DNA from: Chloroflexota bacterium
GTDB lineage: Bacteria > Chloroflexota > Chloroflexia > Thermomicrobiales > JADLAZ01
Assembly: GCA_020849725.1 (NCBI GenBank)
Contig: JADLAZ010000234.1
Location: 1 to 46,882 of the forward strand
Length of the DNA: 46,882 bases
Direction: 5' to 3'
The notes beneath the pieces are model-generated. The model was given only the letters and a program-made list of their open reading frames with translations. It was not told the DNA's origin and did not search any database. Of the stretch, positions 1-9,021 are shown in pieces. Each line of letters opens with the position of its first letter. Position 1 is the stretch's first letter. The position numbers and the translations under genes were made by a program.

Positions 1-1556
1 TCGAGCTTCCAGGCCAGCACCTTGTCGCCACCCGGGCAGATCAGCAGCACCCGGCCGGCGCCGACCTCGGCCACGACGACCTCGGCCTTCGGCCCGAGCG
101 TCAGGCGGGCGCTGCGCAGCGTGTCGCTGCCGGCAATGGCCCACGCCGGCGCGACCGGCGTGCCGTCGCTGGTCAGCCGGTGCAGCCGGGCGCGGGTCGG
201 CTCAGCGATGTAGACGACGCCAGCGGCGCTGATGGCTGCCGTCGGCTGGTCGATGGCCGCCGGCCGCGCCTCCCAGTTCGGCGGCAGGATGCCTTCCTGC
301 TCGCCGGTCTCGGACAGGCGCAGCACCCGGTTGCGACCGGTATCGGCCATGTACAGGCTGCTGTCGTCGCCCATCGCCAGCCCGCGTGGCCGGTAGCTCG
401 TCTGGCCGCCGCCGTACGTGCTGAGGAAGCGCCCCTCGGTTGAGAAGACCTGCACGCTGTTGCGCTGCGCATCCAACACATGCACGTTGCCGGTGGGATC
501 GACTGCCACCGCCACCGGCTCCTCAAACTGCCCGTCGCCCTGCCCAGGGCCGCCCCAGCGGCGAACCTCTTTGCCCTGGTTGTCGAGGACAATCACCTGC
601 TTGGTTCCAGTCTCAACAATGTAGAGCCGGCCGTCGGCGCTGGCCACCAGGCTGCGGGCGTCGTCCAGCGGCTTGGCGCCGGCCACGGCCTCACCCAGCA
701 GCGGCCGGACTTCTTGCGCCGTAATGTCGGTGATCGGCATGGCCGCGCCGGGCGCGCTGACGGCTGGCGCATCCTTGGCCGCCGGCTGCTCCGGCCCGGC
801 CGGGCCATCGGTCGGCAGCAGCGCCGTCAGGCCCCCCAGGTACCCCTGCCGCGCCAGATAGTTGCCGCCCGCCAGCAGCAGCAGCGCCACCAGCACGGCC
901 ATCGTCCACTTCGAGTCGAGCCAGGCCCATGGGCTGCGCCGCACTACCGGCGTGCGCGCCGGGATGACGGCGGTCGGCACCGGGGCGACCGCGACCGGCA
1001 CGGCATGGGCGACATCCTCGGCGGCCGCGACCGACGTCGTGACCTCGGGAACGCCGGCGCCCACGGCCACCGGCTCGGCCACGATCACGCTCGCGTCAAC
1101 GGGTGCTGTGAGATTCTCGACAGGCGTCAGGGTGGCCAGGTCGCGCGCGGCCAGGCCCAGCAATGCCACCCCAGCAATGCCGCCCACGACGAGTCCCAGC
1201 AGCAGCACCAATCCGGGCACGGCCCGCTGCAGCGCCGCCAGCAGCGGGCCGCCGACGACCATCAGCACCAGGCTGCCGCCGGCCAGCACCGCCAGCGCGA
1301 TCAGGTTAGCCCGGTCGACCGGCCGCTCCGGATCCGCCCGCAACCAGCGCGTCAGCCGCGTCCCACCCGCCAGCAACAGGCTGGTCAGCAGCAGCGCCGC
1401 CAGCAGCCGCTGTGGCAACGCCAGCGCCGGCGGTGGATACCAGAGGAGCGCCAGGGCCACGCTGCTGGCGGCGGTCGTCGCCAGCAGCGCTAGCGCCGGC
1501 CACCGTGTCGCCGGCTCGCCTCGCCAGCGCTCGATCATCTCCCGGCCGGCCTTCAT
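1..1556 (-). CDS. NHL-repeat beta-propeller protein with N-terminal membrane segments (3' end cut by window edge)
   Basis: An open frame runs from ATG at 1556 off the left edge, giving about 518 visible residues. The first ~220 residues contain about five hydrophobic segments (roughly 19-40, 44-63, 84-108, 113-135 and 196-216), separated by an Ala/Val/Pro-rich stretch. After them come repeats with the look of NHL blades, such as VAVDPTGNVHVLDAQRN and LYMADTGRNRVLRLSETG, ending at LLICPGGDKVLAWKL at the edge. NHL propellers bind protein, RNA or glycan partners; here the propeller should face outside or into the cytoplasm from a membrane anchor, and no catalytic residues are evident. The start is supported by a purine-rich GAGGGCGG upstream. 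It lies 46 bp after the acylase gene on the same strand, so co-transcription is likely. The substrate is unknown. Confidence 0.8.
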   Translation of the reverse strand, partial: MKAGREMIERWRGEPATRWPALALLATTAASSVALALLWYPPPALALPQRLLAALLLTSLLLAGGTRLTRWLRADPERPVDRANLIALAVLAGGSLVLMVVGGPLLAALQRAVPGLVLLLGLVVGGIAGVALLGLAARDLATLTPVENLTAPVDASVIVAEPVAVGAGVPEVTTSVAAAEDVAHAVPVAVAPVPTAVIPARTPVVRRSPWAWLDSKWTMAVLVALLLLAGGNYLARQGYLGGLTALLPTDGPAGPEQPAAKDAPAVSAPGAAMPITDITAQEVRPLLGEAVAGAKPLDDARSLVASADGRLYIVETGTKQVIVLDNQGKEVRRWGGPGQGDGQFEEPVAVAVDPTGNVHVLDAQRNSVQVFSTEGRFLSTYGGGQTSYRPRGLAMGDDSSLYMADTGRNRVLRLSETGEQEGILPPNWEARPAAIDQPTAAISAAGVVYIAEPTRARLHRLTSDGTPVAPAWAIAGSDTLRSARLTLGPKAEVVVAEVGAGRVLLICPGGDKVLAWKL

Positions 1557-1602
1557 CCGCGCCGCCCTCGCTCCTGACCGCGATCGCCAGTGGCCGCCAG
1601 CC

Positions 1603-4029
1603 TCATGGTACCACGCCGGCTGGCGGCGGCTCGGCGGCGATGCTTCCCCCATTTGTCCCGACTCCGGCGTCAGACGGCGCCAGCGTCGTCGTGCCAGCCA
1701 GGTTGGCGTCGATCAGCGCGTCATCGAGCCAGAGCGGCTTGTACTCGTCGGCCAGCCACAGCGGGGTCTGGTCCCGATAGTGGGTGCTGGCTGGGTGGCC
1801 GGACTGCCCGGTGGGACTGACCGACAACGCCTGGCGCGGGTCGCCCAGATCGACCAGCAGCCGATAGGTCGAGCCGCCGGTGACGCGGAACGGCGGCCGG
1901 TTGCCATGGGTGGCGGCGCGGATGATGCTGATGCCACCGCTGGTGGCGAATGGTCCGACACTCAGCCGGCGCAGCCCCGGCCGCTCGCCGAGCGCGTGCG
2001 GCCAGCGCACCCGGTGCAGCCTCCCCCAGCGCCAGCCGGCTATATCCGCGCCGGCCTCCGTCTCCAACCGCCGCAGCGCCTCGCGCCCAGCGGCGCGCAC
2101 CTGCTCGCGCACCGTGCGCGACGAGAACCAGTCGCCCTGCTGGCCGAGCAGGATCGCCCGCGCCAGCGCGCCGCACTGGCTCTGCACCAGCTCGACCAGC
2201 CGGGTCGCGAAGCGGCCGTCGGCGACGCGCTCCAGCCAGACATGCCAGAAGGCCTCGAAGATGCTCGCACCAACGGCATCGCGGGTGTAGGCGCAGTCCC
2301 AGCGGTCGAGCCAGCGTGCCGCCTCGTCGAGCCGCGGCTCGCCGGTCTGGCGGAACCACCAGGCCACCCGTGCCGCTAGGTCCTCGGCGCGGCCATGGAC
2401 GACATCGGCCTGGATCGCGCCGACCTCGGCCAGCGTATGCTGCGGGCGCTCCTCCAGTCGGCGGCGGATGCGCCGCATGCGGTAGCCGTCAGCCCAGGCG
2501 CCCAGGCGGACCCATGGTTGATCGGCCGGCCCAGGTGGATTGTTGGCGCTGGCAACCCAGCCCCTCGCCGGATCGACCAGATGCGGCAACTCGTCGTAGG
2601 GGAACGGATCGCCCCAGGCATCGGCCGGCTCGGTCGGCTTGCGATACCCACGCCGCGCATCAGCCCGTCGCGGCACGCGCCCGGCCACTTGCACCGCAAT
2701 CTGGCCGTCAATGTCGGCCAGCACGAACGTGTTGACCGGCAGCACCCAGCCACGCAGCGCGGTCCGCGCCGCCGCGACCGAGTCGGCGCACATCAGGTCC
2801 AGCGCCGCCTGAATGCCGGTCGCCGGCTCCAGGCCGACCCAGCGCAGCGCCAGGGGCGGTCCCGACCAGTACTCTAGCTCCGGCACCAGCCCGCTGACGA
2901 TCGGACCACGCACCGACCGCTTGACTGACAGGTACTCGGTCGGCTCACCGGCGATGGCGATGGCTTCCTCTTCGACGACGAACGACCGCCAGACCTCACC
3001 CTCGCGGTAGCGGTTCGGCTCGCCCGGCTCCGGCTCCTCGATGTAGAGATCGCGCACCGACACGGCGTGGTTGGTGCGGCCCCAGGCCAGGCGCGGGTTG
3101 CGCCCGAAGGCGCATGTCGTCGAGCCGACTGAGAAGGCGCCGGCCACATCCAATCCGGCGCCGCGCAGGTGAGCCTCGAAGTATTGGCCCGGCTGCTGGA
3201 AGGGCAAGTGCGGGTCGCTGGCCAGCGACGCCGCGCCGGTCGTCATGCGCCCCGGCGCCAGTGCCCAGTTGTTGCTGCCCAGCCCACTCGGATCACCGGC
3301 GCCGGCCGGGCTGCCCGCCGCCGCGTCGCCGGGGATGATCGTCTCTTCACCGGCCTCGATCGCCAGGAATGGTGGCACGAGCGTGTCGGTGATGTTGCGG
3401 CGGGCAGCCTCGGCGATGGTGATATTCTCCAGCCGGCCGGTCAGCAGCCACCACTGGTGCTTGAGCAGCGCGATGCTGTCGGCCACCGACCACGGCGCGG
3501 GCCGATAGTCGAGGATGTCGAACTCGATCGGCAGCCGGTCGCCGACGGCCGTCAGCCAGGCGTTGATGCCGTCGCTCAGCCCGGCCAGGGCATCGATCTC
3601 GTCGGGCGCGAGCGCGTCGACCGCCTCGGCGGCGGCACGGCCAAGGCCGAGGACGCGCATCGCCTTGTCGCTCTCCAGCGCGCTCCGGCCCAGCACAGCG
3701 GCCAGCTCACCGCGCGCGGTGCGCCGCAGCCAGTCGAGCTGCCAGAGCCGCTCCTGGGCCATCGCGTAGCCCAGCCCGACGTAGAGGTCACGCAGCGTCG
3801 CCCCGGCAATGTGCGGCACGCCCCAGGTGTCCCAGCGGATCGTCACCGGCGCGCTGACCGGCAGCGCCGCCACCCCAGCCCGCACCGGCGCCCGCTCGGC
3901 CAGGTAGGTCCGTCGCCAGGCGACCAGCTCACGCCGGCCGACCCCGGCCTCCCGCGCCGCGTCGGCGACCGTCACGTCGCCCCGCAGCAACCGCCGCACC
4001 AGCGCCCGCTCGCGCTCCGCCAACTCCAC
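1603..4029 (-). CDS. Penicillin acylase family Ntn-hydrolase with N-terminal helix-turn-helix-like segment
   Basis: About 808 aa. The family (penicillin G acylase, AHL acylase, cephalosporin acylase) hydrolyses amide bonds after self-cleavage that exposes a Ser nucleophile. Visible here are the alpha-chain motif DTWGVPHI near residues 67-74, YAMAQERLWQLDWLRR, and the cleavage site LGSNNW with Ser near residue 252, followed by ASDPHL. Length suits the family. Residues 2-48, with TVADAAREAGVGRRELVAW, look like a helix-turn-helix, and there is no signal peptide, so a cytoplasmic place is inferred; most studied relatives are exported. I chose GTG at 4029 after a G-rich stretch. The frame opens further to a TTG at 4077, but that part lies in a 7-bp repeat array and is probably noncoding. 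The substrate cannot be told from sequence. Confidence 0.88.
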   Translation of the reverse strand: MELAERERALVRRLLRGDVTVADAAREAGVGRRELVAWRRTYLAERAPVRAGVAALPVSAPVTIRWDTWGVPHIAGATLRDLYVGLGYAMAQERLWQLDWLRRTARGELAAVLGRSALESDKAMRVLGLGRAAAEAVDALAPDEIDALAGLSDGINAWLTAVGDRLPIEFDILDYRPAPWSVADSIALLKHQWWLLTGRLENITIAEAARRNITDTLVPPFLAIEAGEETIIPGDAAAGSPAGAGDPSGLGSNNWALAPGRMTTGAASLASDPHLPFQQPGQYFEAHLRGAGLDVAGAFSVGSTTCAFGRNPRLAWGRTNHAVSVRDLYIEEPEPGEPNRYREGEVWRSFVVEEEAIAIAGEPTEYLSVKRSVRGPIVSGLVPELEYWSGPPLALRWVGLEPATGIQAALDLMCADSVAAARTALRGWVLPVNTFVLADIDGQIAVQVAGRVPRRADARRGYRKPTEPADAWGDPFPYDELPHLVDPARGWVASANNPPGPADQPWVRLGAWADGYRMRRIRRRLEERPQHTLAEVGAIQADVVHGRAEDLAARVAWWFRQTGEPRLDEAARWLDRWDCAYTRDAVGASIFEAFWHVWLERVADGRFATRLVELVQSQCGALARAILLGQQGDWFSSRTVREQVRAAGREALRRLETEAGADIAGWRWGRLHRVRWPHALGERPGLRRLSVGPFATSGGISIIRAATHGNRPPFRVTGGSTYRLLVDLGDPRQALSVSPTGQSGHPASTHYRDQTPLWLADEYKPLWLDDALIDANLAGTTTLAPSDAGVGTNGGSIAAEPPPAGVVP

Positions 4030-4043
4030 ATGCCCCCCAAGCC

Positions 4044-4071
4044 GCGTGACCAGTGACGAGTGGCGAGTCCT
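4044..4071. repeat. Degenerate 7-bp array (GAGTGAC type)
   Basis: Consecutive heptamers read GCGTGAC, CAGTGAC, GAGTGGC, GAGTCCT. The array lies directly upstream of the GTG start chosen for the acylase. It belongs to the same loose family as the arrays at 15032, 20592, 23882 and 41143. Confidence 0.5.
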
Positions 4072-4130
4072 GAGCAATAGCTCCCCGCAAGCTATCGATC
4101 GGTACTCAGCACTCGGTATCTAGCGCATCG

Positions 4131-4898
4131 TTAGGCCCAAATCCGGCCACCGTCAACGACGAGAACGTGGCCGGTCATGTACGAGCCGGAGCCACCCAGA
4201 AAGACCGCCGCCTCGGCGATGTCGCTCGGGTAGCCGACGCGTTTGAGCAGCGCGGCGTTGGCCGCCCCCTGCTGCATCGCGTCCAGGTTCGGCCGGCCGA
4301 CATTCCAGCGGGTCTCGGCGACGAAGCCGGGGGCGATAGCATTGACCTGCACCGTTGGGCCAAGCGCCTTGGCCAGGCAGAGCGTCAGGTGCGTCTCAGC
4401 GGCCTTGGCGACGCAGTAGGGGATCGAACTGCCCATCGGGCGCAAACCGGCCTGCGAGACAAGGTTGATCAGCTTGCCGCCCGCCGGCTGCTGCGCCTGC
4501 ATCACTTTGGCCGCCGCCCGACAGCACCAAAAAGCGCCCTTGACATTCAGATCGTAGAGGCTGTCCCAGACCTCGGTGGTGCAACTGTCCAGATCGGCGA
4601 AGTCGATGAAGCGGGTCGCGCCGGCGTTGTTGACCAGCACGTCCAGCCGGCCAAACCGCGCCACGGCGGCGTCGACCAGCGCCTGCGCCTGCTCCTCGCG
4701 CGTGACATCGGCCTGGACGACGATGACGTCGGCGCCCGTCTGGCGCACCAGCGCGGCAGTCTCGTCCGCCTCAGCGCCCGACTTGCTGTAGTTGACGACG
4801 ACCTTCGCGCCCTCGCGCCCGTAGGCGACGGCGATCTCGCGGCCGATGCCGACCGCCGAGCCGGTGATGATCGCGACCTTGTCCTGCAGGTCAACCAT
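4131..4898 (-). CDS. SDR family NAD(P)-dependent oxidoreductase
   Basis: 255 aa, the usual length of a classical short-chain dehydrogenase. The cofactor motif TGSAVGIG is at residues 12-19, NNAG follows near 87, and the active-site YCVAK supplies Tyr and Lys. The catalytic Ser region reads LVSQAG. The C-terminus has the usual SYMTGHVLVVDGG. Such enzymes interconvert alcohols and ketones; the substrate is not evident, although the family includes 3-oxoacyl-ACP reductase-like and sugar dehydrogenases. ATG at 4898 is preceded by a strong GGAGGAGAG; the open frame extends 20 codons further without a better signal. It is divergent from the secreted repeat protein at 5109. Confidence 0.92.
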   Translation of the reverse strand: MVDLQDKVAIITGSAVGIGREIAVAYGREGAKVVVNYSKSGAEADETAALVRQTGADVIVVQADVTREEQAQALVDAAVARFGRLDVLVNNAGATRFIDFADLDSCTTEVWDSLYDLNVKGAFWCCRAAAKVMQAQQPAGGKLINLVSQAGLRPMGSSIPYCVAKAAETHLTLCLAKALGPTVQVNAIAPGFVAETRWNVGRPNLDAMQQGAANAALLKRVGYPSDIAEAAVFLGGSGSYMTGHVLVVDGGRIWA

Positions 4899-5108
4899 GG
4901 CTCTCTCCTCCGTCACGGGCCGGGCGCGGGCGCTGCCGGCCGGCCGGTCGTCTCCCACGCCGGGGCCAGCCTATGCTATCACTGATCGGCCACTGCATCA
5001 CGACACACCACGCCCTGGCAACCCCGGCCTGCGCCTTGTGTCGTAGGGGCAGGGGTGGACTGTCGCGACCAGCAGTCACGGGCCGCGGACAGGAAAGGGA
5101 GGTTGACG

Positions 5109-6062
5109 ATGCGACGCATGGGGCACTGGCTCGCGACCGTGCTTGTCAGCCTGGGGCTGCTGGCGATGGACCCACCTGTGCCGGCCACCGCGCAGTCGCT
5201 CGACACGACGATGGGCGACCAGATCATCGCCGCCGCCATCATCGAGGGGACGCCCTGGCTGGCGGTGCTGGCGCTGCATGGCCCGCTGCGCCAAGGCCCA
5301 AAGGCGACCTGGCTCCTGCTGGTTGACCTCGACCGCGGCCGGATCGACCACCAGATTGAGTTGCCGGGCGCGGCCAATGCGCTCGCGGTCGACCCGGTGC
5401 GCCAGCGCGTCTACCTGGTCGCCAATGCCAGCAGCAACGCCCGCAACCCGCTGCTCCGCTACGACCGCCCGACGCCGACGCCGGCCGCTCCGCCCAGCAA
5501 CGATGCCACGCCGCGCCGGACCTTCCCCGAGACTGGGGCGACGCTCGGCTGGCCCTTCCTCGCCACCTGGGAGGCGCACGGTGGCGTTGCCAGCCTCGGC
5601 TATCCCATCACCGACGCGATCGTCGAGCAGCAACCCGGCGACTACCGCCGGTTCGTGACACAGTACTTCGAGCGGGCCATGGTCTGGCTCGACGAGGACC
5701 CGCTGATGCCCGCCGACGGCGTCCAGATCGAGGCACTGGGCGTGCAGTTCGCCGCCACGCGCGCGCTGCTGCCCGCGCCGACCATCGCTTCGCCAGAGCG
5801 CCTCTGGTTTCCCGAGGCCGGCCACAGCGTGGCCTACGGCTTCAAGCGCTTCTGGGAGGCGCGCGGCGGCCTGGCCGTCTTCGGCTACCCGATCACCGAG
5901 GAGTTCACCGCGGTCAGTCCCGGTGACGGCGTGACGCGCACCGTCCAGTACTTCGAGCGCGCTCGCTTCGAGTATCATCCCGAGTACCAGCACACGCCGC
6001 ATGAAGTCCAGCTCGGACTCCTCGGCCGGCAGGTGCTGACGGCGCGCGGCTGGTTCCAATGA
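5109..6062 (+). CDS. Secreted protein with two FPETG/GYPIT/QYFER repeats
   Basis: 317 aa. A signal peptide occupies about residues 1-28 (basic MRRMGHW, hydrophobic core, then ATAQS). The next ~80 residues resemble a propeller fragment (DLDRGRIDHQIELPGAANAL, VDPVRQRVYLVAN). A Thr/Pro-rich hinge follows, then two copies of a roughly 75-residue repeat whose landmarks are FPETGATLGW or FPEAGHSVAYG, GGVASLGYPIT or GGLAVFGYPIT, and QYFERA. I recall this repeat from secreted proteins of Chloroflexota; its function is unknown, with wall or glycan binding a guess. Start ATG 5109 follows GGGAGG; an upstream open extension lacks such a site. A stem-loop follows the stop. Confidence 0.85.
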   Translation: MRRMGHWLATVLVSLGLLAMDPPVPATAQSLDTTMGDQIIAAAIIEGTPWLAVLALHGPLRQGPKATWLLLVDLDRGRIDHQIELPGAANALAVDPVRQRVYLVANASSNARNPLLRYDRPTPTPAAPPSNDATPRRTFPETGATLGWPFLATWEAHGGVASLGYPITDAIVEQQPGDYRRFVTQYFERAMVWLDEDPLMPADGVQIEALGVQFAATRALLPAPTIASPERLWFPEAGHSVAYGFKRFWEARGGLAVFGYPITEEFTAVSPGDGVTRTVQYFERARFEYHPEYQHTPHEVQLGLLGRQVLTARGWFQ

Positions 6063-6079
6063 CACCAGCCGCGCTGACG

Positions 6080-6107
6080 TGACGCTCCCCGAGGCGGCGG
6101 AGCGTCA
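6080..6107. terminator. Bidirectional stem-loop between convergent genes
   Basis: TGACGCTCC (6080-6088) pairs perfectly with GGAGCGTCA (6099-6107) across a 10-nt loop. It sits in the 62-bp gap between two convergent genes. There is no clear T-tract, so it could end transcription or protect 3' ends. Confidence 0.55.
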
Positions 6108-6124
6108 GCCCAGACGTGAATGCG

Positions 6125-6421
6125 CTAGCTCGCCGGTCGGTACCCAGGGGTGTGCAGCCGGTGGACCGGGAAGATCTCGACGCTTGGCTCACCGCCCAGC
6201 CCGATCGATTTGACGCCCGGCATCAGGCGCTGCTCGACGAACTGCTGGAACTGCTCGGCGGTCTCCCAGACATCGACCACCCGCAGCCCCGTGCCGTCGA
6301 AGGAAGCAATGTGGTAGATCCCGCCCCGTGGCGAATCGCGTTCCCAGCCTACCACCTCCAGCGCCTGGTCGTACTGCTCGGGCGTGATCCCCTCCCATCG
6401 CATCATCATGACGATTGGCAT
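6125..6421 (-). CDS. Small ABM-like (dimeric alpha/beta barrel) protein
   Basis: 98 aa. The sequence MPIVMMMRWEGITPEQYDQA, then GGIYHIASFDG, VVDVWETAEQFQQFVEQRL and a final VEIFPVHRL, follows the strand-helix-strand pattern of the antibiotic-biosynthesis-monooxygenase or ferredoxin-like dimeric barrel fold. Comparable small proteins are common and mostly uncharacterised, and no catalytic residue can be assigned. It stands alone, convergent with the secreted repeat protein and separated from it by a stem-loop, and divergent from the acyl-CoA ligase gene. The fold assignment is by pattern only. Confidence 0.7.
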   Translation of the reverse strand: MPIVMMMRWEGITPEQYDQALEVVGWERDSPRGGIYHIASFDGTGLRVVDVWETAEQFQQFVEQRLMPGVKSIGLGGEPSVEIFPVHRLHTPGYRPAS

Positions 6422-6603
6422 CGCTTCGGCCCTCCTGCTGGGTTGTATCGATCGACGACGACAGTGATGTTACGGAGCGCGGCCCCGATCGGAACATTGC
6501 CGAACTGGACCAGGGTCACCGATGATCCGGCCGGGCGTGGCGCCCGAGCGTGCTGTCAGATGCGTTCGCCCCGCCGCGCGATCATGCGCCCCAGGAGGCA
6601 CAG

Positions 6604-8172
6604 GTGATCGACATCGTCGGCCGGCGCACACTCGGCAGTGTTCTGGCGCACCACGCCAGCAGCGCGCCCGACCGCCCCTTCCTCATCTTCGAGGATGCGG
6701 CCGGGACGGTGACGATGTGGACCTACGCCGCATTCGACCGACTGGTGAACCAGACGGCGCAGGCGCTGGCCAGCCTCGGCATCGGCCACGGCGACACGTT
6801 CAACCTGCACCTGCCGAACTGCCCGGAGTTCATCGCGCTCTGGTTCGCCGCCGCCCGTCTGGGCGCGATCATGACGCCGACGAACGTGGCCTTGACCGCC
6901 GATGAGCTGACCTACATCGTCGACCACTCCGAGAGCCAGGTTATCATCACCGACGCCGAGCGGTTGCCAATCGCCGCCGTCGTCCGCGGCCGGCTGCCGG
7001 CCATTCGCCACCTGCTCGTCACCGGCGATGCACCGGCCGCGACCGCCGCGTCACTCGGCCCGCTCGTCGCCGCCGCGCCGGCCACGCCGCCGGCCGCGAC
7101 CGCCAGCAGCGACGACGTGGCGGCGCTGCTCTACACCTCCGGCACGACCGCCAACCCCAAGGGGTGCCTGGTGACGCAGGCAGCCTATCTGTACGCCGGC
7201 GAGTGCATGGCCAAGGGCACGCGCGGCGGGCCGACCGATCGCCACCTGGTGGTGTTGCCGCTCTTTCACGCTGGCGCGCAGACCCACTCGGTCATGCCGG
7301 CGCTGGTCAGCGGCGCGGGCGTGGCGTTGATGCACCGCTTCAGCGCCAGCCGCTTCTTCGCCCAGGCCGCGCGCCATGGCTGCACGCTCTCCGACCTGTT
7401 CGCCGCGCCGATCCGGATGATCCTGCGCCAGCCGGCCGCCGATGCCGACCGACAGACGCCGCTGCGGCTGCTGACCTTCGCCCAGAACATCGCACCGGCC
7501 GAGGTCGAGGCGTGGCGGGCGCGCTGCGGCGTGCCGCTGATGCAACTGTGGGGCATGACCGAGACGGTCGGCCTGCCGCTGATGAACCCCCTCGACGATG
7601 CGCGCGACCCGATGACGCTCGGCCTGCCGGTGCTGGGCTACCAGGTGCGGGTCGTCGACGAGGAGAGCGGCGCCGAGGTCGGGCCGGGCGAGCAGGGGCA
7701 ACTGCTCGTCGCTGGCGTGCCGGGACGGACGCTGATGCGCGGCTACTTCAAAGACCCGGCGGCGACGGCGCGCACGCTGCGTGACGGCTGGCTGCACACC
7801 GGCGATGTCGTCGCGGTCGGCGATGACGGCCAGTTGTCCTTCGTCGACCGGGCTAAGGACTTGATCAAGCGGTCGGGCGTCAACATCGCCGCCAGCGAGG
7901 TCGAGGCGGCGCTCAAGGCGCACCCGGCCGTCTTCGATGCCGCCGTCGTCGGCATCCCCGACCCGATCCGCGACGAGGCGATCGTCGCCTTCGTCATCGC
8001 GCGCGAGGGCGCGTCGGTCACGCCAGCCGACCTGACGGCCTGGTGCGCCGAGCGGCTGGCGGCGTTCAAGCGGCCGGAGCGCATCGCGATCGTGGCCGAG
8101 TTCCCACGCACGCCGGTCGGCAAGATCCAGAAGCATCTACTGCGCACGCGCGCGACCGCAGGGGAAGGCTGA
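6604..8172 (+). CDS. AMP-forming acyl-CoA ligase, CaiC-like
   Basis: 522 aa. ANL superfamily enzymes activate a carboxylic acid as acyl-AMP and transfer it to CoA. The P-loop-like motif YTSGTTANPKG is near residue 177, the hinge region GWLHTGD is followed by FVDRAKDLIKRSG, and the C-terminal acylation Lys is K507 in PVGKIQK. Stretches such as LHLPNCPEFIALWFAAARLG and AIMTPTN resemble carnitine/crotonobetaine-CoA ligase as I recall it, but substrate cannot be fixed. GTG at 6604 was chosen because AGGAGG (6593-6598) stands five bases before it, and because the protein then begins like CaiC (IDIVGRRTL). The enoyl-CoA hydratase gene starts 39 bp later, so the two probably act in one degradative route. 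Confidence 0.92.
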   Translation: MIDIVGRRTLGSVLAHHASSAPDRPFLIFEDAAGTVTMWTYAAFDRLVNQTAQALASLGIGHGDTFNLHLPNCPEFIALWFAAARLGAIMTPTNVALTADELTYIVDHSESQVIITDAERLPIAAVVRGRLPAIRHLLVTGDAPAATAASLGPLVAAAPATPPAATASSDDVAALLYTSGTTANPKGCLVTQAAYLYAGECMAKGTRGGPTDRHLVVLPLFHAGAQTHSVMPALVSGAGVALMHRFSASRFFAQAARHGCTLSDLFAAPIRMILRQPAADADRQTPLRLLTFAQNIAPAEVEAWRARCGVPLMQLWGMTETVGLPLMNPLDDARDPMTLGLPVLGYQVRVVDEESGAEVGPGEQGQLLVAGVPGRTLMRGYFKDPAATARTLRDGWLHTGDVVAVGDDGQLSFVDRAKDLIKRSGVNIAASEVEAALKAHPAVFDAAVVGIPDPIRDEAIVAFVIAREGASVTPADLTAWCAERLAAFKRPERIAIVAEFPRTPVGKIQKHLLRTRATAGEG

Positions 8173-8211
8173 GCCGGCGCTGGGCCGCCTCAGCCATCAC
8201 GACAGAAAGGG

Positions 8212-9006
8212 ATGGACAATCACGTGACCGCGCTTGTGTCCTGGACGTGGACGGCCGGCGGCGTGGCCGTGCTAACCATCGACAACGCGCCGATGAATCT
8301 GGTCAGCCAAGCGGTGCTGGCGGCGTTGAACGCGGCGTTGACGGAGCTAGCGGCGGAGCCGGCGCTGCGCTGCCTGGTCGTCACCGGCGCCGGCGCGCGC
8401 GCCTTCTGCGCCGGCGCGGACATCAAGGAGTTCCCGGCCTTCATCGCCGCCGACCCGCCGGCCAGCGCCGTCCTGCCCGGCCAGCAGGCGTTCGATCGGC
8501 TGGCGGCGCTGCCCTGCCCAACCATCGCCGCCATCGAGGGCGTGGCGCTCGGCGGCGGCTGCGAGCTGGCGCTGGCCTGCGACCTGCGCGTCGCCGGTGA
8601 GCAGGCCCGCCTCGGCCTGCCGGAGACCGGGCTGGGCATCTTTCCTTGCTACGGCGGCACCCAACGCCTGCCGCGGCTAGTCGGCGCGGCGGTGGCGAAA
8701 GACCTGATCTTCACCGGCCGCCAGGTCGCCGCCGACGAGGCGCACCGGCTGGGGCTGGTCAACCGCGTCGTGCCAGCCGGCCAGGCGCTGGCCGCCGCCG
8801 TGACGCTGGCCGAGATGCTGGCCGCCCGTGCCGGCCGGGCGCTAGCGGCCGCCAAGCAGGCGATCGACGCGGGCCAGGCACTGCCGCTGACCGATGGGCT
8901 GGCACTGGAGGCGATGCTGGCCGGCGAGGTCTTCCAGTCCGACGACCTGCGTGAGGGCGTGGCCGCCTTCGCCGAGAAGCGCCCGCCGGTGTTCCAGCAT
9001 CGCTGA
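8212..9006 (+). CDS. Enoyl-CoA hydratase/isomerase (crotonase fold)
   Basis: 264 aa, typical length. Crotonases stabilise a thioester enolate with an oxyanion hole; FCAGADIKEF (about 65-74) and ALGGGCELAL (112-121) supply it. Both acidic residues used for hydration are present: E118 in GGGCEL and E138 in LPETGLG, the latter before YGGTQRLPR. Water addition to an enoyl-CoA is therefore chemically possible, unlike in family members that have lost one Glu. It follows the acyl-CoA ligase at 6604 with a 39-bp gap, which suggests an operon. A carnitine-type CaiD role is conceivable from the pairing; general fatty or aromatic acid degradation is equally possible. The start ATG follows GAAAGGG. Confidence 0.92.
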   Translation: MDNHVTALVSWTWTAGGVAVLTIDNAPMNLVSQAVLAALNAALTELAAEPALRCLVVTGAGARAFCAGADIKEFPAFIAADPPASAVLPGQQAFDRLAALPCPTIAAIEGVALGGGCELALACDLRVAGEQARLGLPETGLGIFPCYGGTQRLPRLVGAAVAKDLIFTGRQVAADEAHRLGLVNRVVPAGQALAAAVTLAEMLAARAGRALAAAKQAIDAGQALPLTDGLALEAMLAGEVFQSDDLREGVAAFAEKRPPVFQHR

Positions 9007-9021
9007 CAACGCCGGCGGCAG

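Noticed and set aside
480..2379. Long plus-strand frames over the NHL and acylase genes
   Set aside because: They are antisense to better supported genes and show no family motif.
4029..4077. TTG start giving the acylase 16 more residues
   Set aside because: These codons lie mostly in a heptamer array and have no homology. GTG 4029 gives a compact N-terminus.
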